NCBI RefSeq assembly: GCF_002019795.1 | Contig: NZ_KV917381.1 | Span: 2,043,210 to 2,107,209 of the forward strand | From: Bacillus alkalicellulosilyticus | GTDB taxonomy: Bacteria > Bacillota > Bacilli > Bacillales > Bacillaceae_F | DNA: 64,000 bases | Reading direction: 5' to 3' | Part shown: piece after piece, positions 9,082-18,423 of the stretch | How positions within the stretch are numbered: position 1 is the first letter of the stretch | Layout: each line of letters begins with the position of its first letter | The notes under the pieces: generated by a model | What the model was told of the DNA's origin: nothing | What the model saw: the letters and a program-made list of their open reading frames with translations, nothing else | The model's database searches: none | Translations under genes and position numbers: made by a program

Positions 9082-10261
9082 GAATATTATCATGGCATTA
9101 CAATCTCTTCGTTCCCATAAAATGCGTTCGATTCTTACGATGCTTGGCGTTATTATTGGCGTAGCTGCGGTGATTATCGTTGTAGCCATTGGCCAAGGCG
9201 GGGAAGTGATGTTGAAAGAGCAAATTGCTGGTGATAATCATTCACTTGAAGTGTTTTATATTCCATCAGAAGAAGAAATAGCGGCTGACCCGAATATTGG
9301 TTTTGGTTCATTTACTCAATCAGATATTAGAGCCTTGGAATCCATTGAGGAAATTAAACATATCATTCCTTCAAGTTCTCAATATAGTTCAGTTCACTTC
9401 CAAACAGAATCTGTCGATGGCGCGGTATTTGGAATCACGGATAACAGTTATTTAACCATTAATAATTTGCAACTTCAGACTGGACTTTCTTTTACTCAAG
9501 CAGACTTTATGGCGGGGAGAAGGACCGCTTTAATTTCAGCTGCGTTAGCTGAGGAGCTGTTTCCCGAAGAAAATGCCATTGGGAACATTATACGAATCGG
9601 GAGACAACCTGTTGAAATCATTGGTGTACTAGAACAACCTACGGGTATTTTTGCGTTTGGGTCAAAGGATGTCTATCTTCCTTGGACAACATGGCGAAAT
9701 GTATTTAATAGCACTGACTTTAATCAGCTTACACTTCAGTCCAATAGTGCGGATGAGGTTCAAATCGCTGGTGAAAAAGCGGTTGAAGTGCTCAATCGTT
9801 TAAATGGTACAGAGGATTCTTATCAAGTGTTTAATTTCGAAGAGATCGCAGCAGTCGTAGGAAACATTACCCGAATCATGACGCTCATTATAGGTGGAAT
9901 CGCTGGGATTTCATTACTTGTAGGTGGAATTGGCGTCATGAATATCATGCTTGTATCGGTAACCGAACGAACAAGAGAAATTGGAATTCGAAAAGCATTA
10001 GGAGCAACGAGAGGACAAATTCTATTTCAATTCATTATTGAATCAATTATTTTAACATTAATAGGAGGAGTGATTGGAATTATTGTAGGAGCTGGTATTG
10101 CCTCGCTCGTTTCCTTTTTTGCAGGCTGGCCGTCCCTTATATCGATTCCCGTTATTATTGGAGCGCTTATCTTCTCAATGTTAATCGGCGTTGTTTTTGG
10201 ATTATTGCCTGCTAATAAAGCATCAAGACTAGACCCGATTGATTCGTTACGATACGAGTAG
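9062..10261 (+). CDS. yknZ: MacB-type ABC transporter permease YknZ
   Basis: A 399-residue MacB/FtsX-type permease with an N-terminal transmembrane helix (MLGVIIGVAAVIIVVAIG), a large extracytoplasmic MacB periplasmic-core domain, and three C-terminal transmembrane helices around the motif ERTREIGIRKALGATRGQI. It overlaps yknY by 20 bp; an ATG 6 bp downstream (9068) is an alternative start. It closes the SigW-type operon, with a terminator following. Confidence 0.9.
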   Translation: MTMSVTENIIMALQSLRSHKMRSILTMLGVIIGVAAVIIVVAIGQGGEVMLKEQIAGDNHSLEVFYIPSEEEIAADPNIGFGSFTQSDIRALESIEEIKHIIPSSSQYSSVHFQTESVDGAVFGITDNSYLTINNLQLQTGLSFTQADFMAGRRTALISAALAEELFPEENAIGNIIRIGRQPVEIIGVLEQPTGIFAFGSKDVYLPWTTWRNVFNSTDFNQLTLQSNSADEVQIAGEKAVEVLNRLNGTEDSYQVFNFEEIAAVVGNITRIMTLIIGGIAGISLLVGGIGVMNIMLVSVTERTREIGIRKALGATRGQILFQFIIESIILTLIGGVIGIIVGAGIASLVSFFAGWPSLISIPVIIGALIFSMLIGVVFGLLPANKASRLDPIDSLRYE

Positions 10262-10278
10262 AAATCTTCAAACAATAG

Positions 10279-10322
10279 AAATAGCATACCAATTCTATTA
10301 GACTTGGTATGCTATTTTATTA
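10279..10322 (+). terminator. Rho-independent terminator of yknWXYZ
   Basis: A perfect 14-bp inverted repeat (AAATAGCATACCAA and its complement) with an 11-nt loop, followed by T-rich sequence. Confidence 0.88.
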
Positions 10323-10467
10323 GTGCCTAAGTCCTTATCATATAATATTTAAAATGCTTAATGAGGATTTCTGTGAACAATAGATTTTAAGGTTATATGA
10401 TAAAATGGTTTTATGGGTTCTATATTTAAGAAGTCAGTACAATAAAACGTAAAAGGAAGTAATGTAT

Positions 10468-10977
10468 ATGAAAATACTCGCTGATGGAGTATCTGAAATT
10501 GTACTAGAGGTTAAGTCAATGGAAAGAGCCATTGATTTTTGGTCTAATCAATTAGGATTTCCAATAGTGGAACAATGGGGTTATAAGGAAGGACAATTTG
10601 ATATAAGTAGTCAAGACGTATGGGCAACATGGTTATATATAGGAGGCTCAACTAGACTTGGATTATGGCTAACAAGAAATTTTACAAAAGAAGAGATGGC
10701 AGAGAAAAGAAAGCCAGTTTCTGAATGGGAGGGACTCTTCGATGAAGGTGGCTCTCACGTTCATTTTGCGTTGTATATAAGACAAGAGCATTTTGATGAA
10801 GCAATTGAAGTCCTTAAGAAAGAAGGCATTGATTTAAAATTAATTGAAGAAGAGACATTAGGTATTCAAGAGAGACGGTTATATTTTAAGGACACAGAAG
10901 AAAATATTGTAGAATTTTATACACGTGATATGAAAAACGATTATAAAATTAGATTTCAAAATGGGAAAATTAAATAA
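10468..10977 (+). CDS. VOC (glyoxalase/bleomycin resistance) family protein
   Basis: A 169-residue vicinal-oxygen-chelate protein with paired beta-alpha-beta-beta-beta modules: ADGVSEIVLEVKSMERAIDFWSNQLGF at the N-terminus, and HVHFALYIRQEHFDEAIEVLKKEGI then RRLYFKDTEENIVEFYT at the C-terminus. The His in HVHFAL and the Glu in NIVEF are at metal-ligand positions of the fold. ATG 10468 is preferred over the ATG 6 bp upstream because of its distance to AAAGGAAG. The substrate is unknown. It is convergent with the next gene. Confidence 0.82.
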   Translation: MKILADGVSEIVLEVKSMERAIDFWSNQLGFPIVEQWGYKEGQFDISSQDVWATWLYIGGSTRLGLWLTRNFTKEEMAEKRKPVSEWEGLFDEGGSHVHFALYIRQEHFDEAIEVLKKEGIDLKLIEEETLGIQERRLYFKDTEENIVEFYTRDMKNDYKIRFQNGKIK

Positions 10978-10995
10978 GTTTATGGAACTTATTAC

Positions 10996-11544
10996 TTAAG
11001 GTCGTTTATCCCAAGGAAAAAGCGTTCCAACAATGGTTACACAATTATCATTGGATATAGCTTCAATAACCCCAGCAGAAATTTCATCGTGAGTTAACCA
11101 TCTAGAATGTGTATCTTCAATAATGAATCCTAATTGAATTTGTTTATACAGGCAGTTGTTAGGGACTTTTACTGTATTTTTGATTTGTTCTACATTTGAA
11201 CTGCTACCTAACACATGAAATAGCTTCCATGTAAGGTCATCAGATGCGTGTAGTTTTGAAAGTACGTCTATCACCTTCTTTTCACCTGAATGGATCCAAG
11301 CTATAACTAAATCAACTGGGCCATTCTTTTGTATAGTCAATCCTAATTTTTCTTTTAATTCTGCTTCGTACCTGTAATCAACAAGTAATGGAGTAATTTT
11401 AGAAGTATCTTGTGAAGCGCTTATTAACCGTTCCATACGTTTAGGCGTTCGCCCAATGACTGATACGTTATAGCCTTCAGATACTAACCATAATGAAACG
11501 TTAGATAACATACCTGTACCACCTATTACTAGTGCATGAAGCAT
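10996..11544 (-). CDS. NAD(P)-binding Rossmann-fold protein (short-chain dehydrogenase-like)
   Basis: A 182-residue single-domain protein with an N-terminal dinucleotide-binding motif, ALVIGGTGMLSNVSLWL, followed by VIGRTPKRMERL. It lacks a clear YxxxK active site and is shorter than classical short-chain dehydrogenases. The start is the ATG at 11544, preceded by AAGGATGTGA. No pathway partner is visible. It is convergent with the VOC-protein gene. Confidence 0.7.
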   Translation of the reverse strand: MLHALVIGGTGMLSNVSLWLVSEGYNVSVIGRTPKRMERLISASQDTSKITPLLVDYRYEAELKEKLGLTIQKNGPVDLVIAWIHSGEKKVIDVLSKLHASDDLTWKLFHVLGSSSNVEQIKNTVKVPNNCLYKQIQLGFIIEDTHSRWLTHDEISAGVIEAISNDNCVTIVGTLFPWDKRP

Positions 11545-11666
11545 AATATCACATCCTTGGCTCATGTTAAGGTTTACTCCAAGTCTAAAACAAATTCCTC
11601 AGTACTATTACCTCTGTAGCCTGAATTCTCAACGTACAACTTAACGTTTATTGCTCTTGAATAAAA

Positions 11667-12545
11667 TTACCTTTTTTTCCGAAACTCTTTTGGTGTACAT
11701 AGATTTTGTTTTTTAAAAGCTCGAATGAAGTAGCTTTGGTTGTCAAAGCCTACTTCCATTGCGATATCAACGATTTTTCGGTCTGTTTCTACAAGTAGTT
11801 TAGCTGCTTCGTGTAAGCGGATACTGTTAATGTATTCAATGGGTGTTTTATGGACGAGTTCTTTAAAAAAACGACTAAAATGGCCTTCGCTCATTTGAAC
11901 AAGTGAGGCTAAGTCAGCGATTTGTAATTTATGATGATAGTTTTCGTTAATGTAAGCAAGGACCGTTTTTAACCGAGCAATCTTTTGCCGTTCCGCTAGC
12001 GATGTTTCAGATTCAACTGTAGGACCGTTTCTTTGAACTAACGAAGCTAGGATGTGCATTAGTTCTGACTTAATCAGTAGTTCGAACGCCATCTCTTTAC
12101 TGGAAAAAATTGAAATTACTGATTCTATTTTTTCAATAATAGTGAGCTCATATCGATCGTTGCCTTTAAGGAATGGGTGTATCGGAGAATCTGGGCGTTG
12201 TATAATTTCTATGTATTTTTGTTGTATCAAATCAAAGGAGGAACTGCTAATGAGATTGGAGTGAAATACGATAGCATAAAGCGTAAAAGGAATGTTGTTA
12301 ATTGGATAAGCAGCATGAAGTTCCTCTGAAGGGATAAATAATGCTTCTCCTTGTTTTACATGGTATACGGATGTTCCAACTTGAACTGTTGCTTCTCCTT
12401 GTTTCAGATAGATGATCTCAAGTTCATAATGCCAGTGGTAGTCGAAAATCGCACCGTTATGAATATAGTCAACTTTATATATATCAAATTGAAACATTGA
12501 ATCTCCATGTACACGGTTTTCATGTAATGTAGCTTTATCCATCAT
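11667..12545 (-). CDS. AraC family transcriptional regulator with N-terminal cupin
   Basis: The 292-residue regulator has an N-terminal cupin/arabinose-binding-like sensor (FDYHWHYELEIIYLKQGEATVQVG ... GEALFIPSEELHAAYP). Its C-terminal double helix-turn-helix of AraC/XylS type begins about residue 190 (LQIADLASLVQMSEGHFSRFFKEL ... MEVGFDNQSYFIRAFKKQ). It is divergent from the alpha-xylosidase gene at 12667, so it probably senses a sugar and controls that gene. Two adjacent ATGs (12545, 12542) follow GAGGTG; either may be used. Confidence 0.88.
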   Translation of the reverse strand: MMDKATLHENRVHGDSMFQFDIYKVDYIHNGAIFDYHWHYELEIIYLKQGEATVQVGTSVYHVKQGEALFIPSEELHAAYPINNIPFTLYAIVFHSNLISSSSFDLIQQKYIEIIQRPDSPIHPFLKGNDRYELTIIEKIESVISIFSSKEMAFELLIKSELMHILASLVQRNGPTVESETSLAERQKIARLKTVLAYINENYHHKLQIADLASLVQMSEGHFSRFFKELVHKTPIEYINSIRLHEAAKLLVETDRKIVDIAMEVGFDNQSYFIRAFKKQNLCTPKEFRKKR

Positions 12546-12666
12546 TTCACCTCGTAATATCAGGATTGTGTTATTAATTAAGAGAATATTTCAAGATTTT
12601 TGCTGTAATTCCTTCTATTATTATACGTATAGTAATACTTTTTGAATAGATGAAAAGGGTGATAAC

Positions 12667-14991
12667 ATGAAATTTTCAGATGGTCAGTGGTTAACTAGAG
12701 AAGAGTATTCAATTATTAATCCTGTTGAAGTGCATGATTATGTCAAACGTGACGATTCGTTAACTTTGTTTGCCCCTCCAAAACCGATTGTGAACCGTTC
12801 GGGTGAATTAGATTCACCTTTAATTGAGGTGAATCTATCGTCGCCAATTCAAGATGTCATTCGAGTGCAAGTTTATCACCATAAAGGAGTAAAGCGAGCT
12901 GGTCCTCATTTTTCAGTTGCAAAAGACCCTGACCATTCAGCTATCGTTTCTGAATGTGAAAATTATTTAACGTTTACAAGCGGAAAGGTAAGCGCCAAAA
13001 TTCATAAAGAGAATCAATGGTCCTTGGATTTTGATTATAATGGAAAGCGCTTAACCTCTAGTGGATTTAAAGGTATGGGATATGTTAAAGAAGGAAACAC
13101 CAATACTTACATGAAAGAAGAGCTTTCCCTTGGTGTTGGTGAGTATGTATATGGCCTTGGAGAACGTTTTACATCGTTTGTGAAAAACGGCCAATCCGTC
13201 GACATCTGGAACAAGGACGGGGGAACGAGTTCAGAACAAACCTATAAAAATATTCCTTTTTACATAACAAATAAAGGTTATGGTGTTTTTATCAATCATC
13301 CTGAATTGGTTTCACTTGAGGTTGCCTCTGAAAAGGTGTCAAAAGTTCAATTTAGTGTAGAAGGCGAGTATTTAGATTATTACCTTATTGGTGGAGAGTC
13401 AATGAAGGGAGTGCTTGAAAATTATACAACACTTACAGGCAAACCTGCTTTACCACCGGCTTGGTCATTTGGTCTATGGTTAACAACATCGTTCACGACC
13501 AATTATGATGAACAAACAGTCAATTCATTTATTGATGGCATGGCAGAACGAGACTTGCCGTTGCACGTCTTCCATTTTGACTGCTTTTGGATGAAGGAAT
13601 TCCATTGGTGTAACTTTGAGTGGGATGAGCGCGTCTTTCCAGAGCCTGAGGCGATGCTTCAACGATTGAAGGACAAAGGGTTAAAGATATGTGTATGGAT
13701 TAACCCATATATAGCCCAACGCTCCCATTTGTTTGATGAAGCAGTAGAGCATGGGTATTTATTGAAAAAAGAAAATGGTGATGTATGGCAATGGGATTTG
13801 TGGCAACCTGGTATGGGAATTGTTGATTTTACGAATCCGGATGCGTGTAGATGGTATGCCAATAAGCTAGAACGACTAGTTGATATGGGAGTGGACTCGT
13901 TTAAAACCGATTTCGGTGAGCGAATTCCAACGGATGTTGTCTACTTTGATAGGTCAGACCCTAAGAAAATGCATAACTATTATTCGTTTATCTATAATAA
14001 AGTTGTTTTTGATGTTTTAGAAGAAAAATTAGGCAAGGGAGAGGCAGCTTTATTTGCGCGGTCTGCTACGGCTGGAGGTCAACAGTTTCCTGTTCATTGG
14101 GGCGGAGATTGTACGGCGACTTATGAATCAATGGCAGAAAGCTTACGTGGTGGGTTATCCCTTGGTGTATCAGGATTTGGGTTTTGGAGTCATGATATTG
14201 GTGGATTTGAAAGCAATGCAACAGCGGATGTTTATAAAAGATGGATTGCCTTTGGGCTTTTATCAAGTCATAGCCGACTTCACGGCAATAGCTCATATCG
14301 AGTGCCTTGGTTGTATGATGAGGAAGCAGTGGATGTTTTACGCTTTTTCACAAAACTAAAATGTAGCTTAATGCCATACCTGTTTAATCAGGCTGTTGAG
14401 TCGGCGACAAAAGGAATTCCAATGATGCGTCCGATGGTAGTCGAATTTAGTGATGACCCAACTTGTGAAACGCTTGAACGCCAATATATGCTTGGTGACT
14501 CGTTGCTCGTCGCACCAATCTTTAGTGAGGACGGTTTTGTCACGTATTATTTACCAGCAGGAGAGACGTGGACGAACTTCTTAACTGGAGAGACGGTAGC
14601 GGGGGGAGTATGGCGTAAAGAAAAACATGAATATCAGAGCATTCCATTATTTGTTCGCTCCAACACGATTATAGCCATCGGGGCCAATGAAACTAAACCA
14701 GATTATGAATATGCTTCAGGTGTAGAATTTCAAGTGTTTGAGTTAAAAGATGGAAATGAAATATCTACTCAAGTTTGTTCATTACAAGGACAGCGACAAG
14801 TCACATTAAAAGCGAGTAGAAATGGAAATGATATGTCTTTCAACCTAGACGGAGTTTCATTAGATTGGAGCATAAAGCTTCGTGGCTATCAAGCGATTGA
14901 GAATGTAGTCGGTGGTACAGCGGTAACCGAGGATAATGGCATAAGAATTATTGCCAACCAGGGAGAAACGACTTTGAAAGTGAGACGATAA
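12667..14991 (+). CDS. yicI: Alpha-xylosidase, glycoside hydrolase family 31 (YicI-like)
   Basis: A 774-residue cytoplasmic GH31 enzyme with no signal peptide. The catalytic nucleophile is Asp415 in SFKTDFGERIP and the acid/base is Asp481 in HWGGDCTATYESM, almost the same positions as in E. coli YicI. Other landmarks are YGLGERFTSF, LPLHVFHFDCFWMKEFHWCNFEWD and GFWSHDIGGFE. It releases alpha-xylosyl residues, for example isoprimeverose units from xyloglucan. No sugar transporter is adjacent, so uptake must be encoded elsewhere. The divergent AraC regulator is the likely controller. Confidence 0.9.
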   Translation: MKFSDGQWLTREEYSIINPVEVHDYVKRDDSLTLFAPPKPIVNRSGELDSPLIEVNLSSPIQDVIRVQVYHHKGVKRAGPHFSVAKDPDHSAIVSECENYLTFTSGKVSAKIHKENQWSLDFDYNGKRLTSSGFKGMGYVKEGNTNTYMKEELSLGVGEYVYGLGERFTSFVKNGQSVDIWNKDGGTSSEQTYKNIPFYITNKGYGVFINHPELVSLEVASEKVSKVQFSVEGEYLDYYLIGGESMKGVLENYTTLTGKPALPPAWSFGLWLTTSFTTNYDEQTVNSFIDGMAERDLPLHVFHFDCFWMKEFHWCNFEWDERVFPEPEAMLQRLKDKGLKICVWINPYIAQRSHLFDEAVEHGYLLKKENGDVWQWDLWQPGMGIVDFTNPDACRWYANKLERLVDMGVDSFKTDFGERIPTDVVYFDRSDPKKMHNYYSFIYNKVVFDVLEEKLGKGEAALFARSATAGGQQFPVHWGGDCTATYESMAESLRGGLSLGVSGFGFWSHDIGGFESNATADVYKRWIAFGLLSSHSRLHGNSSYRVPWLYDEEAVDVLRFFTKLKCSLMPYLFNQAVESATKGIPMMRPMVVEFSDDPTCETLERQYMLGDSLLVAPIFSEDGFVTYYLPAGETWTNFLTGETVAGGVWRKEKHEYQSIPLFVRSNTIIAIGANETKPDYEYASGVEFQVFELKDGNEISTQVCSLQGQRQVTLKASRNGNDMSFNLDGVSLDWSIKLRGYQAIENVVGGTAVTEDNGIRIIANQGETTLKVRR

Positions 14992-14998
14992 AGAAAAG

Positions 14999-15034
14999 CT
15001 TGGTATGAGAATCATGGCTCATACCAAGTTTTTT
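14999..15034 (+). terminator. Rho-independent terminator
   Basis: A perfect 11-bp stem CTTGGTATGAG / CTCATACCAAG with an 8-nt loop, followed by a T-run. It ends the alpha-xylosidase transcript. Confidence 0.9.
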
Positions 15035-15174
15035 CTGTTATGAACTAGAAGTCTTGTACTCAATTTACTTTACAATATATTTTTAGTAAAAAAGAGGAAT
15101 TTATGAGACTTTAAGTTAACTATAGATATATAATTTGTTTAAATTCATTAAATTGACCGCAGGGAGCATGTACG

Positions 15175-15867
15175 ATGAACTATAAAAAAGCCGTTACCGT
15201 TGGAATTATTCTAGTAACCTTGTGTTTTGGATTATATCAATATGTCGATAAACAACATTATGTAAAGCATTTATCAACTCAGTTAGCAGATGCGTTAGCT
15301 GGAATGTCACATTCCATATCAGACAATAAAGAACTGTATGAAGATATCCTTTCATCCGAGACGATTACATTACAGCAAATCGAGTTAATAATAAGTAATA
15401 ATGAACATTTTTCAAATGATATTCGTGAATTTGAAGCGATAGCGGTTAATTTTAACCGGGCAACCTCTGATGAAATAGGTTATAATACAGCGGTTACAGC
15501 TTTTAGTATAGAGGCTATATTTTATAAAATACAGTGGAACCTCGCGAATGAAAAAGATGTTGTAGAGTTACCTCATTTGACAACAGTCATGAGTGAAACG
15601 GATGAAATTAAGCTAAATGATGAAGAAGTCGAACAAATACATATGATTCATGCTTTAAATGAGTTATGGTATAAAGCATTGATTAAACATATTGATGGAG
15701 TATATCCTGATACAGGAAAACCAAATTATGATATTTTCTTTGATATACATTCTGACAAAGGCTTTTTAAAAAATGATTGGATAAAACTTATCATTGATTT
15801 AAATAAAAGCACGACAGAGTTTTTAGAAACAAATGAAAAATTTGAAGAAGCCCTTATTTTAGAATAA
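15175..15867 (+). CDS. Hypothetical membrane-anchored protein, 230 aa
   Basis: Not recognised. An N-terminal hydrophobic helix (AVTVGIILVTLCFGLYQYV, about residues 5-23) is followed by an acidic, mainly helical domain that should face outside. It contains no cysteine in that domain and no known motif. It is a single gene with its own terminator. The ATG is preceded by CAGGGAGC. Confidence 0.7.
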   Translation: MNYKKAVTVGIILVTLCFGLYQYVDKQHYVKHLSTQLADALAGMSHSISDNKELYEDILSSETITLQQIELIISNNEHFSNDIREFEAIAVNFNRATSDEIGYNTAVTAFSIEAIFYKIQWNLANEKDVVELPHLTTVMSETDEIKLNDEEVEQIHMIHALNELWYKALIKHIDGVYPDTGKPNYDIFFDIHSDKGFLKNDWIKLIIDLNKSTTEFLETNEKFEEALILE

Positions 15868-15887
15868 CGCTATCACTAAAAAGGAAA

Positions 15888-15926
15888 AAAGGCACAAAAG
15901 GTTGTTCTACCTTTTGTGCCTTTGTT
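15888..15926. terminator. Hairpin terminator between convergent genes
   Basis: A 15-bp inverted repeat AAAGGCACAAAAGGT / ACCTTTTGTGCCTTT with a 6-nt loop and A/T-rich flanks. It serves the hypothetical gene on the left and the CPBP protease gene on the right. Confidence 0.85.
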
Positions 15927-15944
15927 TCTATAGAAAACAATTAG

Positions 15945-16739
15945 CTACAAGTGAATATGTTCTTTATTCGTATTTGATTGTTCAGGTGATGTAGAGGAAA
16001 TCACACCAAAAAATAATAAAATCCATAAGGGTGAGTTACCTATGGCATGAACAGCAAAAGATGCCCATGTTGAGCCGGTAAACTGAGCAATAAAAGGAGC
16101 TACTAACATACTTGGCAACATCCCAATAAAATGCCATTTTAAACAAGCATGAACCACCCAGGCCCATAGCAACCCATTGACAACCCACGCGACTTCTCCA
16201 AACATTAACTCCTGAACGGGTAATAAATAGCCGCGCCACATCATTTCTTCACTAAACATGGCGATGATATGTAGTGTAATAAAAATAAATAAAAAAGACC
16301 AATTTCCTTGAAGCTGTACACCAAAAAATTCACGAGGTGGAAGTTTTATTTTTCGTAAAGGATGAAATGGAGCGGGTAGATAAGACGGTGGTAAAAAACC
16401 TTTTCTTTTTGCAAAGTACTTACCAATAGGTTCTAACAATTGGTCACATACAATGGTAATAAAAATTGCTGCACCAATCCATATCCAATCTGATCCGTTA
16501 ATAGGTAGAAGCCGAAATCGTTCAACAATTTCAGGGAAAGTAAATGCTCCTACTTCAATATAAAATAATACTAACGATAGGGGGAGTAATAGCAACACAG
16601 GGACCCAAAGAAAAAACCAAAACGATAAAACCAAAGAAAAACCGCGTCGTATAAATAAAGGTGTCCAATAATAAAAGCCCATATAACAAAGGAATCCAGG
16701 AATCAAAAATAATAAAAATTGAAATGTAAAAGGCATCAT
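15945..16739 (-). CDS. CPBP family intramembrane glutamic endopeptidase
   Basis: Polytopic membrane protein of about 264 residues with the Abi/CAAX-protease signature. MFSEEMMWRGYLLP supplies the EExxxR motif, with later conserved His residues in VVHACLKWHFIGMLP and FAVHAIG. Family members cleave within membranes or mature peptides; no partner is visible here. The frame reaches 16751, but GAGGA precedes the ATG at 16739, which I take as the start. Confidence 0.85.
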   Translation of the reverse strand: MMPFTFQFLLFLIPGFLCYMGFYYWTPLFIRRGFSLVLSFWFFLWVPVLLLLPLSLVLFYIEVGAFTFPEIVERFRLLPINGSDWIWIGAAIFITIVCDQLLEPIGKYFAKRKGFLPPSYLPAPFHPLRKIKLPPREFFGVQLQGNWSFLFIFITLHIIAMFSEEMMWRGYLLPVQELMFGEVAWVVNGLLWAWVVHACLKWHFIGMLPSMLVAPFIAQFTGSTWASFAVHAIGNSPLWILLFFGVISSTSPEQSNTNKEHIHL

Positions 16740-16817
16740 TTTTCCTCGCAATAAAATAGATTAACTTAATTATAATTTTCAACTTGAAAAAATGGAAGAT
16801 TTTTCACAACATCTACT

Positions 16818-16847
16818 TGAATGGTTTAGTCTGCAAAAGAAATAATA
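16818..16847 (+). promoter_or_regulatory. Candidate SigG promoter of tlp
   Basis: TGAATG, 17 nt, AATAATA resembles the forespore SigG consensus (TGAATA / CATAMTA). B. subtilis tlp is transcribed late in the forespore, so the position is plausible. Confidence 0.45.
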
Positions 16848-16870
16848 GTCCCTGAAAGGAGGGTGATATA

Positions 16871-17098
16871 ATGGCTAATCATCAACAACCAAAACCAGAC
16901 GATAGAAGCGATAATGTAGAAAAATTACAAAACATGATTCATAATACGATTGAAAACATTGAGGCTTCAGAAGAAACACTTCGCTATACAGATTCTGAAG
17001 AAGAACGACAAAATATTGAAGCAAAAAACCGAAGACGGGAAGATTCAATTGAGTCGTTTAGAAATGAAATCAGAGACGAAGCACGAGACAATAAGTAA
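16871..17098 (+). CDS. tlp: Small acid-soluble spore protein Tlp
   Basis: A 75-residue hydrophilic, charged protein. The family core PNPDDRSDNVEKLQ appears here as PKPDDRSDNVEKLQ, followed by NTIENIEASEETL and RREDSIESFRNEIRDE, a clear match to B. subtilis Tlp. It is packed in the spore core. AAAGGAGGGTG provides a strong ribosome-binding site. Its presence shows that the organism forms endospores. A hairpin terminator follows immediately. Confidence 0.93.
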   Translation: MANHQQPKPDDRSDNVEKLQNMIHNTIENIEASEETLRYTDSEEERQNIEAKNRRREDSIESFRNEIRDEARDNK

Positions 17099-17108
17099 AT
17101 AAAGAGAC

Positions 17109-17152
17109 GAGGGTGTGACAAATGGTTGTTTTTAGCCTTTTGTCACACCCTC
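17109..17152 (+). terminator. Hairpin after tlp
   Basis: A 14-bp stem GAGGGTGTGACAAA / TTTGTCACACCCTC encloses a T-rich loop. There is no clean T-run after it, so termination efficiency is uncertain, but the position directly after tlp fits a terminator. Confidence 0.65.
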
Positions 17153-17169
17153 TAAGCAATGAGCGAAAC

Positions 17170-17226
17170 CGCCACTATCTTTTAAAGCCCGTTGTGAGTG
17201 GGTTTCTCACAACGGGCTTTGTGGCG
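17170..17226. repeat. Long hairpin in the leader of the NlpC/P60 gene
   Basis: The arms AAAGCCCGTTGTGAG and CTCACAACGGGCTTT (15 bp, perfect, 7-nt loop) are flanked by an outer CGCCAC/GTGGCG pair. No T-run follows on either strand. It lies about 120 bp before the hydrolase gene and could be a regulatory leader structure or an inefficient terminator. It does not show the conserved elements I would expect for the c-di-AMP (ydaO) riboswitch. Confidence 0.6.
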
Positions 17227-17349
17227 AGTGGAGCCAGTGCAGATGTTTTAGCAAGTTCTGTCCTAGTCCTTTTTGTTTTGGAATTAAAAGAATATTTAGC
17301 AAGAAAGTACAAAAGCTACAAGGGAAAATCTAAGAAAAGGGGTAAAACA

Positions 17350-18417
17350 ATGAAACCATTACATGCGCAAGTAAAAATAGTCATTTGTAGCGTACTTGCA
17401 CTTTTATTATGTCTTTCATCGTTTCAGTTCCAAGTCGGTGCTCAAGCGGTTCAAAACGTTCCAACAGCAGGTATTGCGATTAATGGCAAAATCGTAGACG
17501 GGATAAACCCAATCCGGGTCGATGGAGAAATGTTTCTTCCGTTTGTACAATTATCGAATATTTTAGGTTATAAGGATATTCGTTTTGAAAGTGGAACGAA
17601 AACCTATCAAATTACAGATGGTTCTACCCTAGTTCGAATTACAATGGGTGGAACAAGAGCAAGACGAGGGGATGAATTTATTAACATTCAAGCCCCACGC
17701 TGGATAAATGAAACAGCGTATGTTTCTTTATCGGCAGCTAGTGTACTCTTTAACTCGAATGTGTCATTTAGACCAGAAAACGGTTCAATCCAAGTGCAAA
17801 AGCCAGCATCTCATTATGTTGTTCGTTCTGGTGATTCACTATGGGCTATTGCTCAAGCTCATCATACGACCGTTCAAGCATTCATGGCCGCTAACAACTT
17901 AACGAACCATACCATTTTCCCTGGACAACGATTAGTAATTCCGCCAAGAAATCAAACAAGGGAAATGGAACCTGTTCGAGATGAAAGACCAGTGCCTGCT
18001 CCTAGTCCAAGCACTACTCCTGCGGCACAATTGCGTACGAATGTAATCAATACAGCACAACAGTTTATCGGAGCAGGATATAAATTTGGTGCCACATTAC
18101 AAGAAGCACCGCGTTTATTTGATTGTTCATCATACACGCAATATGTGTTCCGATTAAACGGAATTACGTTACCAAGAACATCTAGAGAACAAGCGAGCAT
18201 GGGAGTCGCTGTTACAAACCTACAACCAGGGGATTTATTGTTTTTTACAGATTCTCAATTGTATTCTGATGGGCGTGTAGGACACCTTGGTATTTATATG
18301 GGTAATGGAGCCATGATCCATGCTTCATCTTCAAGAGGCGTTCATATCGTACCAAGTGTAATGACGAATAATTATTGGAGAAGAAATTACTTATTTGCAA
18401 AACGAATCATTCAATGA
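17350..18417 (+). CDS. Secreted peptidoglycan hydrolase: copper-amine-oxidase-like domain, LysM, NlpC/P60
   Basis: A 355-residue exported protein. It has a signal peptide (ICSVLALLLCLSSFQFQVGAQA). A copper-amine-oxidase-N-like module follows at about residues 35-150 (INGKIVDGINPIRVDGEMFLPF). One LysM domain is at about 157-200 (HYVVRSGDSLWAIAQAHHTT ... GQRLVIPP), then a Pro-rich linker. The C-terminal NlpC/P60 domain has Cys in LFDCSSYTQYVF and His in GRVGHLGIYMG, with a further His in AMIHASSSRGVHI. The product is a D,L-endopeptidase-type cell-wall hydrolase. ATG 17350 with AAAGGGG is the start; the upstream open frame crosses two hairpins and is not coding. Confidence 0.9.
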   Translation: MKPLHAQVKIVICSVLALLLCLSSFQFQVGAQAVQNVPTAGIAINGKIVDGINPIRVDGEMFLPFVQLSNILGYKDIRFESGTKTYQITDGSTLVRITMGGTRARRGDEFINIQAPRWINETAYVSLSAASVLFNSNVSFRPENGSIQVQKPASHYVVRSGDSLWAIAQAHHTTVQAFMAANNLTNHTIFPGQRLVIPPRNQTREMEPVRDERPVPAPSPSTTPAAQLRTNVINTAQQFIGAGYKFGATLQEAPRLFDCSSYTQYVFRLNGITLPRTSREQASMGVAVTNLQPGDLLFFTDSQLYSDGRVGHLGIYMGNGAMIHASSSRGVHIVPSVMTNNYWRRNYLFAKRIIQ

Positions 18418-18423
18418 AGAAAG

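Noticed and set aside
17122-17349. N-terminal extension of the LysM-NlpC/P60 protein
   Set aside because: The frame is open but crosses two perfect hairpins. The ATG at 17350 has a good ribosome-binding site and is followed by a proper signal peptide.
17155-17349. c-di-AMP (ydaO) riboswitch in front of the cell-wall hydrolase gene
   Set aside because: Such genes often carry it, but I could not find its conserved sequence elements; only a simple long hairpin is visible.
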